DNA of 64,000 nt, from positions 8,254 through 72,253 of the forward strand of contig NZ_CALFXI010000063.1 in assembly GCF_937958065.1 (NCBI RefSeq), written 5' to 3'. How positions within the stretch are numbered: position 1 is the stretch's first letter; every line of letters starts with the position of its first letter. Positions 1-8,348 of the stretch are shown here, piece by piece. Source of the DNA: an uncultured Steroidobacter sp. Its GTDB lineage: Bacteria > Pseudomonadota > Gammaproteobacteria > Steroidobacterales > Steroidobacteraceae. The translations under genes were made by a program, and so were the position numbers. A model generated the notes under the pieces. That model made no database searches. It was not told where the DNA came from and saw only the letters and a list, made by a program, of their open reading frames with translations.

Positions 1-1394
1 TCACGCCCTTGAAAGGGCAGAAGGGCGATCTGGTCGGCACGGTGGTCGTCGTGCGCGATGTGAGCGAGTTGCGCGGCATCACCAAACAGATGTCGTATCA
101 GGCGAGCCACGATGCGCTCACCGGTCTGGTGAATCGCCGCGAGTTCGAGCGTCGTCTGGAAGAGGCGCTGCAGACGGCGCACACCAACGAAGCTAGGCAC
201 GTGCTGTGCTACCTCGATCTGGATCGCTTCAAGGCGGTCAACGACACCTGCGGTCACATGGCCGGCGACGGCATGCTGCGCGAGGTCGCGGCGCTCATCA
301 AAGAAACGGTGCGCGATTCGGATACCGTCGGTCGTCTCGGCGGCGACGAGTTCGGCCTGCTGCTCGTCGGCTGTCCGCTCGACAAGGCGCGGCAGATCGC
401 CGACGACGTGGTGCGGAAGATCAGTGACTACCGCTTCGTGTGGAAGGACAAGATCTTCAACATCGGCATCAGCGTCGGCCTGATCGAGATCTCTCGCGAG
501 AGCGGCGCGCCCGATGAAGTGATGAGCGCGGCTGACTCGGCGTGCTATGTCGCGAAGAAGCAGGGCAATCACGTGCATGTGTACTCGGCGCGCGATGAAG
601 CGGTGGCGCGTCATCGCGGCGAGATTCAGTGGCTGCAGCGTCTACAGTCGGCGCTCAAGGACAATCGGTTCGAGCTGATGGCTCAGCCCATCATCGCCTC
701 CTCGGCGACCGAAACGGGCCCGGCGCTGGAGGTGCTGCTTCGCCTGCAAGACGAGAGCGTGCCGGGCGGCATCTCGCCGGCGGAGTTCCTGCGCGCGGCG
801 GAACGGTATCGCTTGATGGCGGATGTCGATCGCTGGGTCGTGCAGACGGCGCTCACTGCGCTGGGCCGCGGCGGCATCCGGTTGCCGTCGAGCCGCAGCC
901 TCGCGATCAATCTGTCCGGGCAGACGCTGGGCGATCCGCAATTCCTCGAGTTCGTCGTCGATGTGCTGGATCGCACCGGCGTGTCGCCGAATCAGCTGTG
1001 CTTCGAAGTGACCGAGAACTCGGTGATCACCAACATCGAGCACGCGCAGCGCTTCATCGGCGTGTTGCATGGCATGGGCTGTCAGTTCGCGCTGGACGAT
1101 TTCGGCCGCGGGCTGTCGTCGTTCGGCAATCTGAAGAACCTGTCGCTGGATTATCTGAAGATCGACGGCACGTTCATTCGCAACCTGGCGGTGGATTCAG
1201 TGAATCAGGCGATGGTCGCGGCCATGATCAAGCTGGCGCGCACGCTGAACTTCCAGGTGATCGCCGAGCAGGTGGAAGATGCCGGCGCGCTGGATGCGGC
1301 GAAGAAGATGGGCGTCGATTTCCTGCAGGGCTTCTATCTCGGCCGGCCGCAACCGCTGGCGCGCGTCGTCCCGGCGCGGAGCATCGGCACCTAA
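1..1394 (+). CDS. GGDEF-EAL cyclic-di-GMP signalling protein, 5' end outside window
   Basis: Bifunctional-type c-di-GMP enzyme; the reading frame is open to the left edge, so the N-terminus (probably a PAS or other sensor domain, judging from the PAC-like GTVVVVRDVSELRG stretch) is missing. Counting from the TTG at 9, the GGDEF motif is intact at about residues 111-115. The EAL domain follows from about residue 215 and has EVL in place of EAL, then NLS, EVTEN, DDFG, KID and LQGFYLGRP, so the metal and catalytic positions look preserved. Both synthesis and hydrolysis of c-di-GMP are therefore possible; which dominates cannot be read from the sequence. The stop overlaps the convergent DUF454 gene by 4 nt. 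Confidence 0.93.
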   Translation, partial: TPLKGQKGDLVGTVVVVRDVSELRGITKQMSYQASHDALTGLVNRREFERRLEEALQTAHTNEARHVLCYLDLDRFKAVNDTCGHMAGDGMLREVAALIKETVRDSDTVGRLGGDEFGLLLVGCPLDKARQIADDVVRKISDYRFVWKDKIFNIGISVGLIEISRESGAPDEVMSAADSACYVAKKQGNHVHVYSARDEAVARHRGEIQWLQRLQSALKDNRFELMAQPIIASSATETGPALEVLLRLQDESVPGGISPAEFLRAAERYRLMADVDRWVVQTALTALGRGGIRLPSSRSLAINLSGQTLGDPQFLEFVVDVLDRTGVSPNQLCFEVTENSVITNIEHAQRFIGVLHGMGCQFALDDFGRGLSSFGNLKNLSLDYLKIDGTFIRNLAVDSVNQAMVAAMIKLARTLNFQVIAEQVEDAGALDAAKKMGVDFLQGFYLGRPQPLARVVPARSIGT

Positions 1395-1804
1395 CCCGCC
1401 TCGTTCCGCGGTGGCTCCGGTCGGCGCCACAGCCACATCAGCACCAGTGCCATTATCGCCGTGGTGATCTCGGCCACCCACATGCGCGTGGTGGTAAGGA
1501 ACAGGATCACTGCGCAGGCCGCCATCATCACCGACGCCGTGATTTTCGCCCGCCGGCTGACTGCGCCATGTTTTCGCCAATCGCGCAGCATCGGGCCGAA
1601 GATGCGGTGGCTCTCCAGCCAGTGATGAAAGCGCGGCGAGCTGCGTGCCGCTGCCCAGCCCGCCATCAGAATGAATACGGTCGTCGGCAGGCCAGGAACG
1701 AAGATTCCGATGACGCCGAGCGCCACGCATACCACCGCGAACCCCAGCAGCAAGTAGCGGACTACTGCAGGTAAGGGGCGGGCGGGTTTGCGGACGTCAT
1801 CCAT
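1391..1804 (-). CDS. DUF454 (YbaN-like) inner-membrane protein
   Basis: A 137-residue protein with a hydrophobic N-terminal helix, the family signature FVPGLPTTVFILMAGW, then ARSSPRFHHWLESHRIFGP and two further hydrophobic helices near the C-terminus. This matches the DUF454/YbaN family of small integral membrane proteins, whose function is not established. It is convergent with the GGDEF-EAL gene and lies downstream of hppA on the same strand, but a terminator at about 1881-1904 separates them. Start ATG at 1804; length is typical for the family. Confidence 0.85.
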   Translation of the reverse strand: MDDVRKPARPLPAVVRYLLLGFAVVCVALGVIGIFVPGLPTTVFILMAGWAAARSSPRFHHWLESHRIFGPMLRDWRKHGAVSRRAKITASVMMAACAVILFLTTTRMWVAEITTAIMALVLMWLWRRPEPPRNEAG

Positions 1805-1873
1805 CCGCAGAGTTTGACGGCAGGACCCGGCGCGCCGTCAACGTTGTAGTTCGTGCGCCGCGCCCAGGCTGCA

Positions 1874-1904
1874 AACGAAAACGGCGCAGCCTGAGCTGCG
1901 CCGT
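1874..1904 (-). terminator. Rho-independent terminator of hppA
   Basis: A perfect 9-bp stem (ACGGCGCAG at 1881-1889, CTGCGCCGT at 1896-1904) with a 6-nt loop. On the minus strand the stem is followed by TTTCGTTT. It lies about 40 nt past the hppA stop, in the right orientation. Confidence 0.75.
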
Positions 1905-1941
1905 CTGTCGAGTACCCCGCCACCTCAGGCGGCGACGACTA

Positions 1942-3990
1942 TCAAAGCAGTGGCACGAGCAGCAGTGCCACGATGTTGATGATCTTGATCAGCGGGTTGA
2001 TCGCCGGGCCCGCCGTATCTTTGTACGGATCGCCCACCGTATCGCCCGTGACCGCGGCCTTGTGCGTCTCCGAGCCCTTGCCGCCGAAGTTGCCTTCCTC
2101 GATGTACTTCTTCGCGTTGTCCCACGCACCACCGCCGGTGCACATGGAAATCGCGACGAACAGGCCGGTGACGATCGTGCCGATCAGCAGACCGCCGAGC
2201 GCGCGAATGCCCGCGCCCGGGCCCATCAGGAAGTTCATGCCGAAGGCGACGATCACCGGCACCAGGATGGGCAACAGCGACGGCACGATCATTTCTTTGA
2301 TCGCGGCGCGCGTCAGCATGTCCACGGCCTTGGAATAGTCCGGCTTGCCCGTGCCTTCCATGATGCCTTTGATCTCCTTGAACTGGCGGCGCACTTCCAC
2401 GACTACCGAGCCGGCGGCGCGGCCGACGGCTTCCATCGCCATGGCGCCGAACAGATAGGGCACCAGGCCGCCGATGAACAAGCCGATGATCACCGCCGGA
2501 TCGGACAACGAGAACGCCTGCAACTTGCCGGCGGCGTCGAGGTTGTGGGTGTAGTCGGCGAACAGCACCAGTGCGGCGAGACCGGCGGAGCCGATCGCGT
2601 AACCTTTGGTCACGGCCTTGGTCGTGTTGCCGACCGCATCGAGCGCGTCGGTGATCTTGCGCACGTCCTTCGGCAGGCCCGACATCTCGGCGATGCCGCC
2701 GCCGTTGTCGGTGATCGGACCGTAGGCGTCGAGCGCGACGATCATGCCCGTCATGGACAGCATCGCGGTGGCCGCGATCGCGATACCGTAGAGATCGGCA
2801 ATGTAATAAGAGCCCCAGATGGCCGCGACCACCGCGAGCACCGGCAGCGCCGTCGACTTCATGGACACCGCGAGACCCGCGATGACGTTCGTGCCGTGAC
2901 CCGTCTGTGAAGCGGCGGCGACGTAACGCACCGGCGAGAATTCGGTCGCCGTGTAGTACTCGGTGATCACGATCAACGCGGCAGTGAGTACCAGGCCGAT
3001 GACCGCGCACGCGAACAAGCCGCTGGCGAGTTCGGGGCCCATGACCATCCTGGTCACGAAGAAGAACGCGATCAGCGCCAGCACGCCGGACACGGCCGTG
3101 CCTCGATACAGCGCGTTCATGATCTTGCCGCCCTCGCGCGCCCTCACGAAGTACGAGCCGATGATGGAAGCGACGATGGAAACGGCGCCGAGCACCAGCG
3201 GATAAATGACATAGCGGATGTCGATGCCGCCGTCGGCTGCCGTGAACATCAGACCGCCGAGCACCATCGTGGCGACCACGGTCACTGCATACGTTTCAAA
3301 CAAGTCGGCCGCCATGCCGGCGCAGTCGCCGACGTTGTCACCGACGTTGTCGGCGATCACGGCCGGGTTGCGCGGATCGTCTTCGGGAATGCCGGCTTCG
3401 ACCTTGCCCACCAGGTCCGCGCCCACGTCGGCGCCCTTGGTGAAGATGCCGCCGCCGAGACGCGCAAAGATGGAAATGAGTGAGCCGCCGAAGGCGAGGC
3501 CGACCAGCGAATGCAGTGCGTGCTCATCGCCGATGACGCCGCGCATGAACGTGAAGTAGCCGGCCACGCCGATCATGCCGAGGCCGACCACCAGCATGCC
3601 GGTGATGGCGCCGCCACGGAAGGCGACTTGCAGAGCGGGATTCAGACCGACGCTGGCAGCCTGCGCGGTACGCACGTTGGCGCGCACCGAAACATTCATG
3701 CCGATGTAGCCGGCCAGACCCGAAAGGATGGCGCCGACCGCGAAACCGCCGGCAGTGGCCCAGTCCAGCGCCAGGCCGAGCACGATCAACAGGACCACGC
3801 CGACGATGGCGATGGTGGAGTACTGACGATTGAGATATGCCTTGGCGCCTGCCTGAATCGCCGCGGCGATCTCCTGCATTCGCTCATTGCCCGCGGGCTG
3901 CTTGTTGATCCAACCGACCGAAATTACGCCATACAGCACGGCCAGAACACCGGCGCCGATCGCGAGCCAAAGCGCGACATCTGTGGACAT
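1942..3990 (-). CDS. hppA: Membrane-bound proton-translocating pyrophosphatase, K+-independent type
   Basis: Integral membrane H+-PPase that couples PPi hydrolysis to proton pumping. About 682 residues with some 16 hydrophobic segments. The PPi/Mg binding motif GDNVGDCAGMAADLFE and the downstream DAYGPITDNGGGIAEMS motif are both present. The diagnostic stretch GNTTKAVTKG carries Lys followed three residues later by Thr, the pair known to mark K+-independent H+-PPases (K+-dependent enzymes have Ala at the Lys site). I chose the ATG at 3990 rather than the TTG at 3993 because GGGGGAGG lies 6 nt upstream. It sits 164 nt downstream of the PPi-dependent phosphofructokinase on the same strand, so the two PPi enzymes may be co-transcribed. 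Confidence 0.97.
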   Translation of the reverse strand: MSTDVALWLAIGAGVLAVLYGVISVGWINKQPAGNERMQEIAAAIQAGAKAYLNRQYSTIAIVGVVLLIVLGLALDWATAGGFAVGAILSGLAGYIGMNVSVRANVRTAQAASVGLNPALQVAFRGGAITGMLVVGLGMIGVAGYFTFMRGVIGDEHALHSLVGLAFGGSLISIFARLGGGIFTKGADVGADLVGKVEAGIPEDDPRNPAVIADNVGDNVGDCAGMAADLFETYAVTVVATMVLGGLMFTAADGGIDIRYVIYPLVLGAVSIVASIIGSYFVRAREGGKIMNALYRGTAVSGVLALIAFFFVTRMVMGPELASGLFACAVIGLVLTAALIVITEYYTATEFSPVRYVAAASQTGHGTNVIAGLAVSMKSTALPVLAVVAAIWGSYYIADLYGIAIAATAMLSMTGMIVALDAYGPITDNGGGIAEMSGLPKDVRKITDALDAVGNTTKAVTKGYAIGSAGLAALVLFADYTHNLDAAGKLQAFSLSDPAVIIGLFIGGLVPYLFGAMAMEAVGRAAGSVVVEVRRQFKEIKGIMEGTGKPDYSKAVDMLTRAAIKEMIVPSLLPILVPVIVAFGMNFLMGPGAGIRALGGLLIGTIVTGLFVAISMCTGGGAWDNAKKYIEEGNFGGKGSETHKAAVTGDTVGDPYKDTAGPAINPLIKIINIVALLLVPLL

Positions 3991-4090
3991 CAACTTCCTC
4001 CCCCTTGCGGGTGCATCGTTGTGAGCGAATTTTTAGAGCAGGCAGATCGTCAGTAAGGCAGTTCCAGATAAAACGTTGAGTTCGAGGGCC

Positions 4091-4116
4091 GGCGCGCCGA
4101 CCAAGGCCGGCGCGCC
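4091..4116. other. GC-rich hairpin between pfp and hppA
   Basis: GGCGCGCCG at 4091-4099 and CGGCGCGCC at 4108-4116 form a perfect 9-bp stem with an 8-nt loop, in the 164-nt gap between pfp and hppA. No T-tract follows on the minus strand, so it is not a canonical terminator. It could attenuate read-through or stabilise the upstream message. Confidence 0.5.
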
Positions 4117-4154
4117 CGTGTAACAAATGACAAGTGTCGGAAAAAGTCGCGAAA

Positions 4155-5459
4155 CTATAACACAAAGGGGGTATCGAGCTTTTTCTTCAGCGGCGCGTTC
4201 TTGAGCGTCACATACTGCGGCAGGCCGTCTTTGTACGGCGGATAGTCTTCCCCGCGGATCAACGGGCTCAAATAACGTCGCCCCTTGGCGGTAATGTGGA
4301 AGCCGTCGGTGGTGATGTAATCACGCGGCAGCATTTTTTCCTGATTGGCGACCTTGGCGAGCGGCGCCTTGCCGATCTTCCAGCGATACGGGCTGTGCGA
4401 GGTGCGCACGATGGTCGGCATCACCGAATTGTGACCCTTGAGCGCCAGCTCCACCGCCGCCTTGCCGACCGCATACGCCTGCTCGACATCGACCTTGGAT
4501 GCGATGTGGCGCGCGGCGCGCTGCAGATAGTCGGCGACAGCCCAGTGATATTTGTAATTCAGCTTGGACTTGATCAGCTGCGCGATCACCGGCGCCACGC
4601 CGCCGAGCTGCGCATGGCCGAACGCATCCCGCAGGCCGGCATCGGACAGGAACTTGCCATCCGCGGTCTTGACGCCTTCCGAGACCACGATGGCGCAATA
4701 GCCGTATTTCTCCACGCACTGCTTCACGCGCGCGCAGAACTTGTCCTCATCGAATGTGATTTCCGGGAACAGGATGATGTGGGGCGCGTCGCCTTCCTTC
4801 TCGGCGGCCAGTCCGCCGGCGGCCGCGATCCAGCCTGCATGGCGGCCCATCACTTCCATGACGAACACCTTGGTGGAGGTCTTGGCCATGGAGGCCACGT
4901 CGAAGCCTGCCTCACGGATCGATACCGCCACATATTTCGCCACCGAGCCGAAGCCGGGGCAGCAGTCGGTGATCGGCAGGTCGTTGTCCACGGTCTTGGG
5001 CACGTGGATGGCCTGGATCGGATAGCCGAGCTTGTCGGCCAGCTGCGAGACCTTCAGGCAGGTGTCGGCCGAGTCGCCGCCGCCGTTATAGAAGAAGTAA
5101 CCGATGTCGTGCGCCTGGAACACTTCGATCAGGCGCTGGTACTGGGTCGGATCGTCCTCGAACTTTTTCAGCTTGAAGCGTGCCGAGCCGAACGCGCCGG
5201 ACGGGGTATGGCGCAATGCGCGGATGGCGGCGGCCGACTCCTTGCTGGTATCGATCAGATCTTCCGTCAAGGCGCCGACGATGCCGTGGCGGCCCGCATA
5301 GACCTTGCCGATGCGGCTCGAAGCGCGGCACGCCTCGATGACGCCGGCCGCCGACGCGTTGATGACAGCGGTAACACCGCCGGACTGGGCATAAAACGCA
5401 TTACGGGGGCGGGTGCTCTTGTTCGAGGCAGTTTTCCTCGACCCAGTCTTTTTCGGCAT
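4155..5459 (-). CDS. pfp: Pyrophosphate-dependent 6-phosphofructokinase
   Basis: Phosphorylates fructose 6-phosphate with PPi, reversibly, giving fructose 1,6-bisphosphate and Pi. The 434-residue protein has a basic N-terminal extension (Lys/Arg/Ser-rich, about residues 1-20). The nucleotide/PPi loop reads NGGGDSADT, with Asp where ATP enzymes have Gly. The catalytic motif is PKTVDND, with the Lys typical of PPi users where ATP-PFKs have PGTIDND. MGRHAG follows. The ATG at 5459 is preceded by AGGTCG. It lies upstream of hppA on the same strand. In Methylococcus capsulatus a PPi-PFK gene is reported to be co-transcribed with an H+-PPase gene, and that enzyme also acts on sedoheptulose 7-phosphate; here that is inference only. 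Confidence 0.93.
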   Translation of the reverse strand: MPKKTGSRKTASNKSTRPRNAFYAQSGGVTAVINASAAGVIEACRASSRIGKVYAGRHGIVGALTEDLIDTSKESAAAIRALRHTPSGAFGSARFKLKKFEDDPTQYQRLIEVFQAHDIGYFFYNGGGDSADTCLKVSQLADKLGYPIQAIHVPKTVDNDLPITDCCPGFGSVAKYVAVSIREAGFDVASMAKTSTKVFVMEVMGRHAGWIAAAGGLAAEKEGDAPHIILFPEITFDEDKFCARVKQCVEKYGYCAIVVSEGVKTADGKFLSDAGLRDAFGHAQLGGVAPVIAQLIKSKLNYKYHWAVADYLQRAARHIASKVDVEQAYAVGKAAVELALKGHNSVMPTIVRTSHSPYRWKIGKAPLAKVANQEKMLPRDYITTDGFHITAKGRRYLSPLIRGEDYPPYKDGLPQYVTLKNAPLKKKLDTPFVL

Positions 5460-5564
5460 GAGTTCGACCTGTGCAACGTAAACCGAGATCGGCGCGCGAA
5501 GGATAGCGCTCGAACGGCGCTTTCTGTACCCTCCCCGGCTCTTGTCGGGAGGTCGGATTCAAAA

Positions 5565-6551
5565 ATGATGCGGATCGTATTGCTGGGGGCACCCGGTTCT
5601 GGCAAAGGAACACAGGCGCAGCGCCTCATGGCCAAATATGGCGTGCCGCAGGTTTCCTCCGGTGATCTGCTGCGCGATGCCGTGGCCCGGGGCACCGAGC
5701 TCGGCAAGCAGGCCAAATCGGTGATGGATGCCGGCCAGCTGGTCTCCGACGACATCGTGCTCGGCTTGATTCGCGAGCGTCTGAGCCGGCCCGATGCCGC
5801 CAACGGTTTCATCCTCGACGGCTTTCCCCGCAACATCGACCAGGCGAATGCATTGAATGCGCTGCTGGAGGAAATCGGCCAGCCGCTGGATGCGGTGCTG
5901 CTGCTGGATGTGCGCAACCAGACGTTGATGCAGCGCCTTGCCGGGCGTCGCATCTGCCCGAAGTGCGGCACCGTTTACAACATCCACTCGCTGCCGCCTG
6001 GCACGACCACCTGCGGCAAGGATGGCACCGAGCTGTATCAGCGCCCCGACGACAAGGAAGAAGTCATCGGCAAGCGCCTGTCCGTGTACGACCAGCAGAC
6101 AAAGCCGCTGATCGAGCACTATTCCAAGCTGGGCCTGCTGCGCAAGGTCGCGGGCGAGGGCGAGCTGGAAGAGGTCTTCGAGCGCATGGAAGCCGCCGCG
6201 CTGGCCAAGCCGGTGCCGGCCTCCAAGGTGAAAGTCACGAAGACTCGTGCCGCCAGCAAAGGCAAGAAATCGGTGGCGAAGTCCGCCAAGCCCGCGGCGA
6301 AGAGCGCGAGCAAGAGCAGGTCTGCCAAGCAGGCGGCCGGCAAATCTTCGAAGAAGGCCGCCAGGAAGCCTGCCGCCAAGCGCAAGTCGCCGGCTGCGAA
6401 GCGTAAAGCTGCTGGCAAGGTCGCGAAGAAATCTTCCAAGCGCGCCGCTGCGGCCCGTCGCCCTGCCAAGAAGGCCGCGCGCAAGGCACCGGCTCGCCGG
6501 CCTGCCAAGGCGGCGCGTCGCGTGACGACCAAGGCTCGCAAGAAGAAATAA
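5565..6551 (+). CDS. adk: Adenylate kinase with C-terminal histone-H1-like basic tail
   Basis: Converts ATP + AMP to 2 ADP. Residues 1-215 are a complete long-type adenylate kinase: P-loop GAPGSGKGTQ, DGFPRN, and a LID with CPKC then CGKD, a likely Cys3-Asp zinc site. Normal Adk ends there; this protein runs on for about 113 residues made almost only of Lys, Ala, Arg, Ser and Pro (AAKK/RRPAKKA-type repeats), like histone H1 or AlgP tails. There is no frameshift or stop between core and tail. I chose ATG 5565, 12 nt after GGGAGG; the next codon is also ATG (5568). The frame is open far upstream to 4296, but that stretch is antisense to pfp. It is divergent from pfp. Confidence 0.95.
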   Translation: MMRIVLLGAPGSGKGTQAQRLMAKYGVPQVSSGDLLRDAVARGTELGKQAKSVMDAGQLVSDDIVLGLIRERLSRPDAANGFILDGFPRNIDQANALNALLEEIGQPLDAVLLLDVRNQTLMQRLAGRRICPKCGTVYNIHSLPPGTTTCGKDGTELYQRPDDKEEVIGKRLSVYDQQTKPLIEHYSKLGLLRKVAGEGELEEVFERMEAAALAKPVPASKVKVTKTRAASKGKKSVAKSAKPAAKSASKSRSAKQAAGKSSKKAARKPAAKRKSPAAKRKAAGKVAKKSSKRAAAARRPAKKAARKAPARRPAKAARRVTTKARKKK

Positions 6552-6559
6552 CGTTTGCT

Positions 6560-6585
6560 GCCGGGCGCGCCGACGCGCGCCCGGC
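6560..6585. terminator. Hairpin between convergent adk and rnd
   Basis: A perfect 11-bp stem (GCCGGGCGCGC at 6560-6570, GCGCGCCCGGC at 6575-6585) with a 4-nt loop, starting 8 nt after the adk stop. No T-run follows on either strand, so it is either a Rho-assisted bidirectional end or a 3'-stabilising structure. Confidence 0.5.
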
Positions 6586-6611
6586 GACTGCGCCGGCGCG
6601 CACTGCGCCCG

Positions 6612-7736
6612 TTAAGGCGCTTCCTTCGACTTTGCGATCAATCGATCGCCAATCACATCCTTGCGCCAGCCACTGTCGAAGTGATCGGTGCGGCGTGAGA
6701 ACACCAGCTGTTCCACGTCGCGACGCGTGGCGAGTATTTCCGGACTGATCTTCAATTCTTCCGCGGTGGCGCGGGCGAGATTCATCAGTTTTGTCACCAT
6801 CGCGACCTGCTGAGCTTCAGGGCGCGGCGGAATGAATGACGCCGGCTCGGAGGTCGCCAGTTCGCGACCGCGTGTCACCAGCCCCAGTAATTCTTCGCCG
6901 CGTCGGCGCGCAACCCCTGCGGGCAGCGTGCGTATGCTCTCCAAATCAGCCGCTTTGCCGGGCAGGCGCTCCGCAATCTCACGTAACGCATCGTCGGCCA
7001 GAATCCAGCCGCGTGGCTTGTCGTGTTTGATCGCGGCTTCCTCGCGCCATTGCGCCAGCAGCTTGGCCGTGGCGCGCTGCTCGGGACGCAATCGATCCAG
7101 GCCCTTCAAGCGTTTCCAGGCGGCTTCCGGCTCGGTGCGATGGAGCGAGGGCTGCTCCAGTTCCCGGGTCTCCTCGTACAGCCAGGAAGTGCGTCCGGCT
7201 TCCTCCAGGGCGTCGCGCAGGTTCTGATACAACGGCACCAGATAGCGAACATCGTCCTCGGCGTACTGCAACTGTTCCGGACTCAGCGGCCGTCGCGACC
7301 AGTCGGTGCGTGTATGGCCTTTTTCCAGCTGCCGATCCAGGCGCGCGGCGACCAGCGCGCCGTAGCCGATCTGCGCCGGCTGGCCGAGCAGGGCGGCGGC
7401 GATCTGGGTATCGAAGATCGGCCCATGGAGCGCGCCACGCATGGCGACCATCAACACTTCCAGGTCCTGGCGCGCAGCGTGCAGGACTTTGATCCGGCTG
7501 CGGTCATTCAGAAAATCCCAGAGCGGTTGCAGGTCGGGCAGCGCGAGCGGGTCGACCAGCACGCACCGAGTCGAGCCGCTGGGTCCGGGCGCCGCCATCT
7601 GCACCAGGCACAGCTTGGGAAAATACGTGCTCTCACGCATGAACTCGGTGTCCAGCGCGACGAAGTCGGCGTCGCGCAGCTGTTCGAGTGCGTGTAGAAG
7701 TTCAGCGGACGTGGTGACTATGGGCGCGGCTTGCAT
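6612..7736 (-). CDS. rnd: Ribonuclease D
   Basis: A 3'-5' exoribonuclease acting in tRNA 3' maturation. The DEDD-type motifs are visible: DTEF (motif I, about residue 29), ARQDLEVL (motif II), and YAEDDVRYL (motif III, Tyr-x3-Asp). An HRDC helical domain lies at about residues 200-275 and a second C-terminal helical domain follows. The ATG at 7736 puts the first motif at the same distance as in E. coli RNase D. An ATG at 7757 would add 7 residues; it sits just after a TATAAT on the minus strand (7761-7766), so the transcript probably starts there. A much longer upstream open frame is antisense to the next two genes and was discarded. Confidence 0.93.
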   Translation of the reverse strand: MQAAPIVTTSAELLHALEQLRDADFVALDTEFMRESTYFPKLCLVQMAAPGPSGSTRCVLVDPLALPDLQPLWDFLNDRSRIKVLHAARQDLEVLMVAMRGALHGPIFDTQIAAALLGQPAQIGYGALVAARLDRQLEKGHTRTDWSRRPLSPEQLQYAEDDVRYLVPLYQNLRDALEEAGRTSWLYEETRELEQPSLHRTEPEAAWKRLKGLDRLRPEQRATAKLLAQWREEAAIKHDKPRGWILADDALREIAERLPGKAADLESIRTLPAGVARRRGEELLGLVTRGRELATSEPASFIPPRPEAQQVAMVTKLMNLARATAEELKISPEILATRRDVEQLVFSRRTDHFDSGWRKDVIGDRLIAKSKEAP

Positions 7737-7811
7737 GGGCGTGCGTGTACAATTCATCGCATTATAGGGGAGTCCGCCGGCATCGCTTGCCGCACAACAC
7801 GCGTTTCGCTC

Positions 7812-8327
7812 ATGGTCATTTTGCGATTTCTGCAAAGCTTCCTGGACATCGCGCTCTGGCGAAAGGGACCGCAGGACCTGCCGGCTTCCACCACCCTCGC
7901 GACCCTGGCGCTGCTCGCCTACCTGAGCACCGGCTTCCTGCGCATGCGGCTGTTCACGCTGGATCAGTCCACCGCGCTGCTGTTCATCTGTACCGACGCC
8001 ATGATGATCGGCGCCTGGCTGTGGCTGGTGCTGGCGTTTTTCGGGCGCCGCCAGCGTTTCGTGCAGACCATCACGGCGACGCTCGGGGTCGGGCTGCTGA
8101 TATTGCTGCTCGATGTGACGATTCGTTCGGCGCAACTGGCACTCGGCTGGAGCGATGAATTGTCGCGGAACTGGCTGCGGGCCCGTTTTCTGGTCGTCTC
8201 CCTGGTGCTCGGGCGCGTGTTCATGCTCGCGCTGGACCGCGGTCTGATCACCGGCATCGCGCTCACCATCGCAATCATTTATTCCACCCAGGCGGTCGTG
8301 CAGCTGATGCTCGACCTGCGCGGCTAG
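7812..8327 (+). CDS. Uncharacterised integral membrane protein
   Basis: A 171-residue protein I do not recognise. It shows about five hydrophobic segments (around residues 25-45, 50-70, 85-105, 125-140 and 145-165) separated by short charged loops, including RRQRF and RNWLRARF. There is no signal peptide or catalytic motif that I can see. The ATG at 7812 is the first plausible start after the divergent rnd promoter; no strong ribosome-binding site is visible. It ends 21 nt before mpl and is probably co-transcribed with it. A frame beginning at 7731 would overlap rnd and is less likely. Confidence 0.7.
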   Translation: MVILRFLQSFLDIALWRKGPQDLPASTTLATLALLAYLSTGFLRMRLFTLDQSTALLFICTDAMMIGAWLWLVLAFFGRRQRFVQTITATLGVGLLILLLDVTIRSAQLALGWSDELSRNWLRARFLVVSLVLGRVFMLALDRGLITGIALTIAIIYSTQAVVQLMLDLRG

Positions 8328-8348
8328 CGCCGGAAAGCTAGAGGATCC

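Noticed and set aside
4296..5564. Long open frame fused in front of adk, antisense to pfp
   Set aside because: High GC keeps frames open; the residues do not resemble any protein, and pfp is clearly coding on the other strand.
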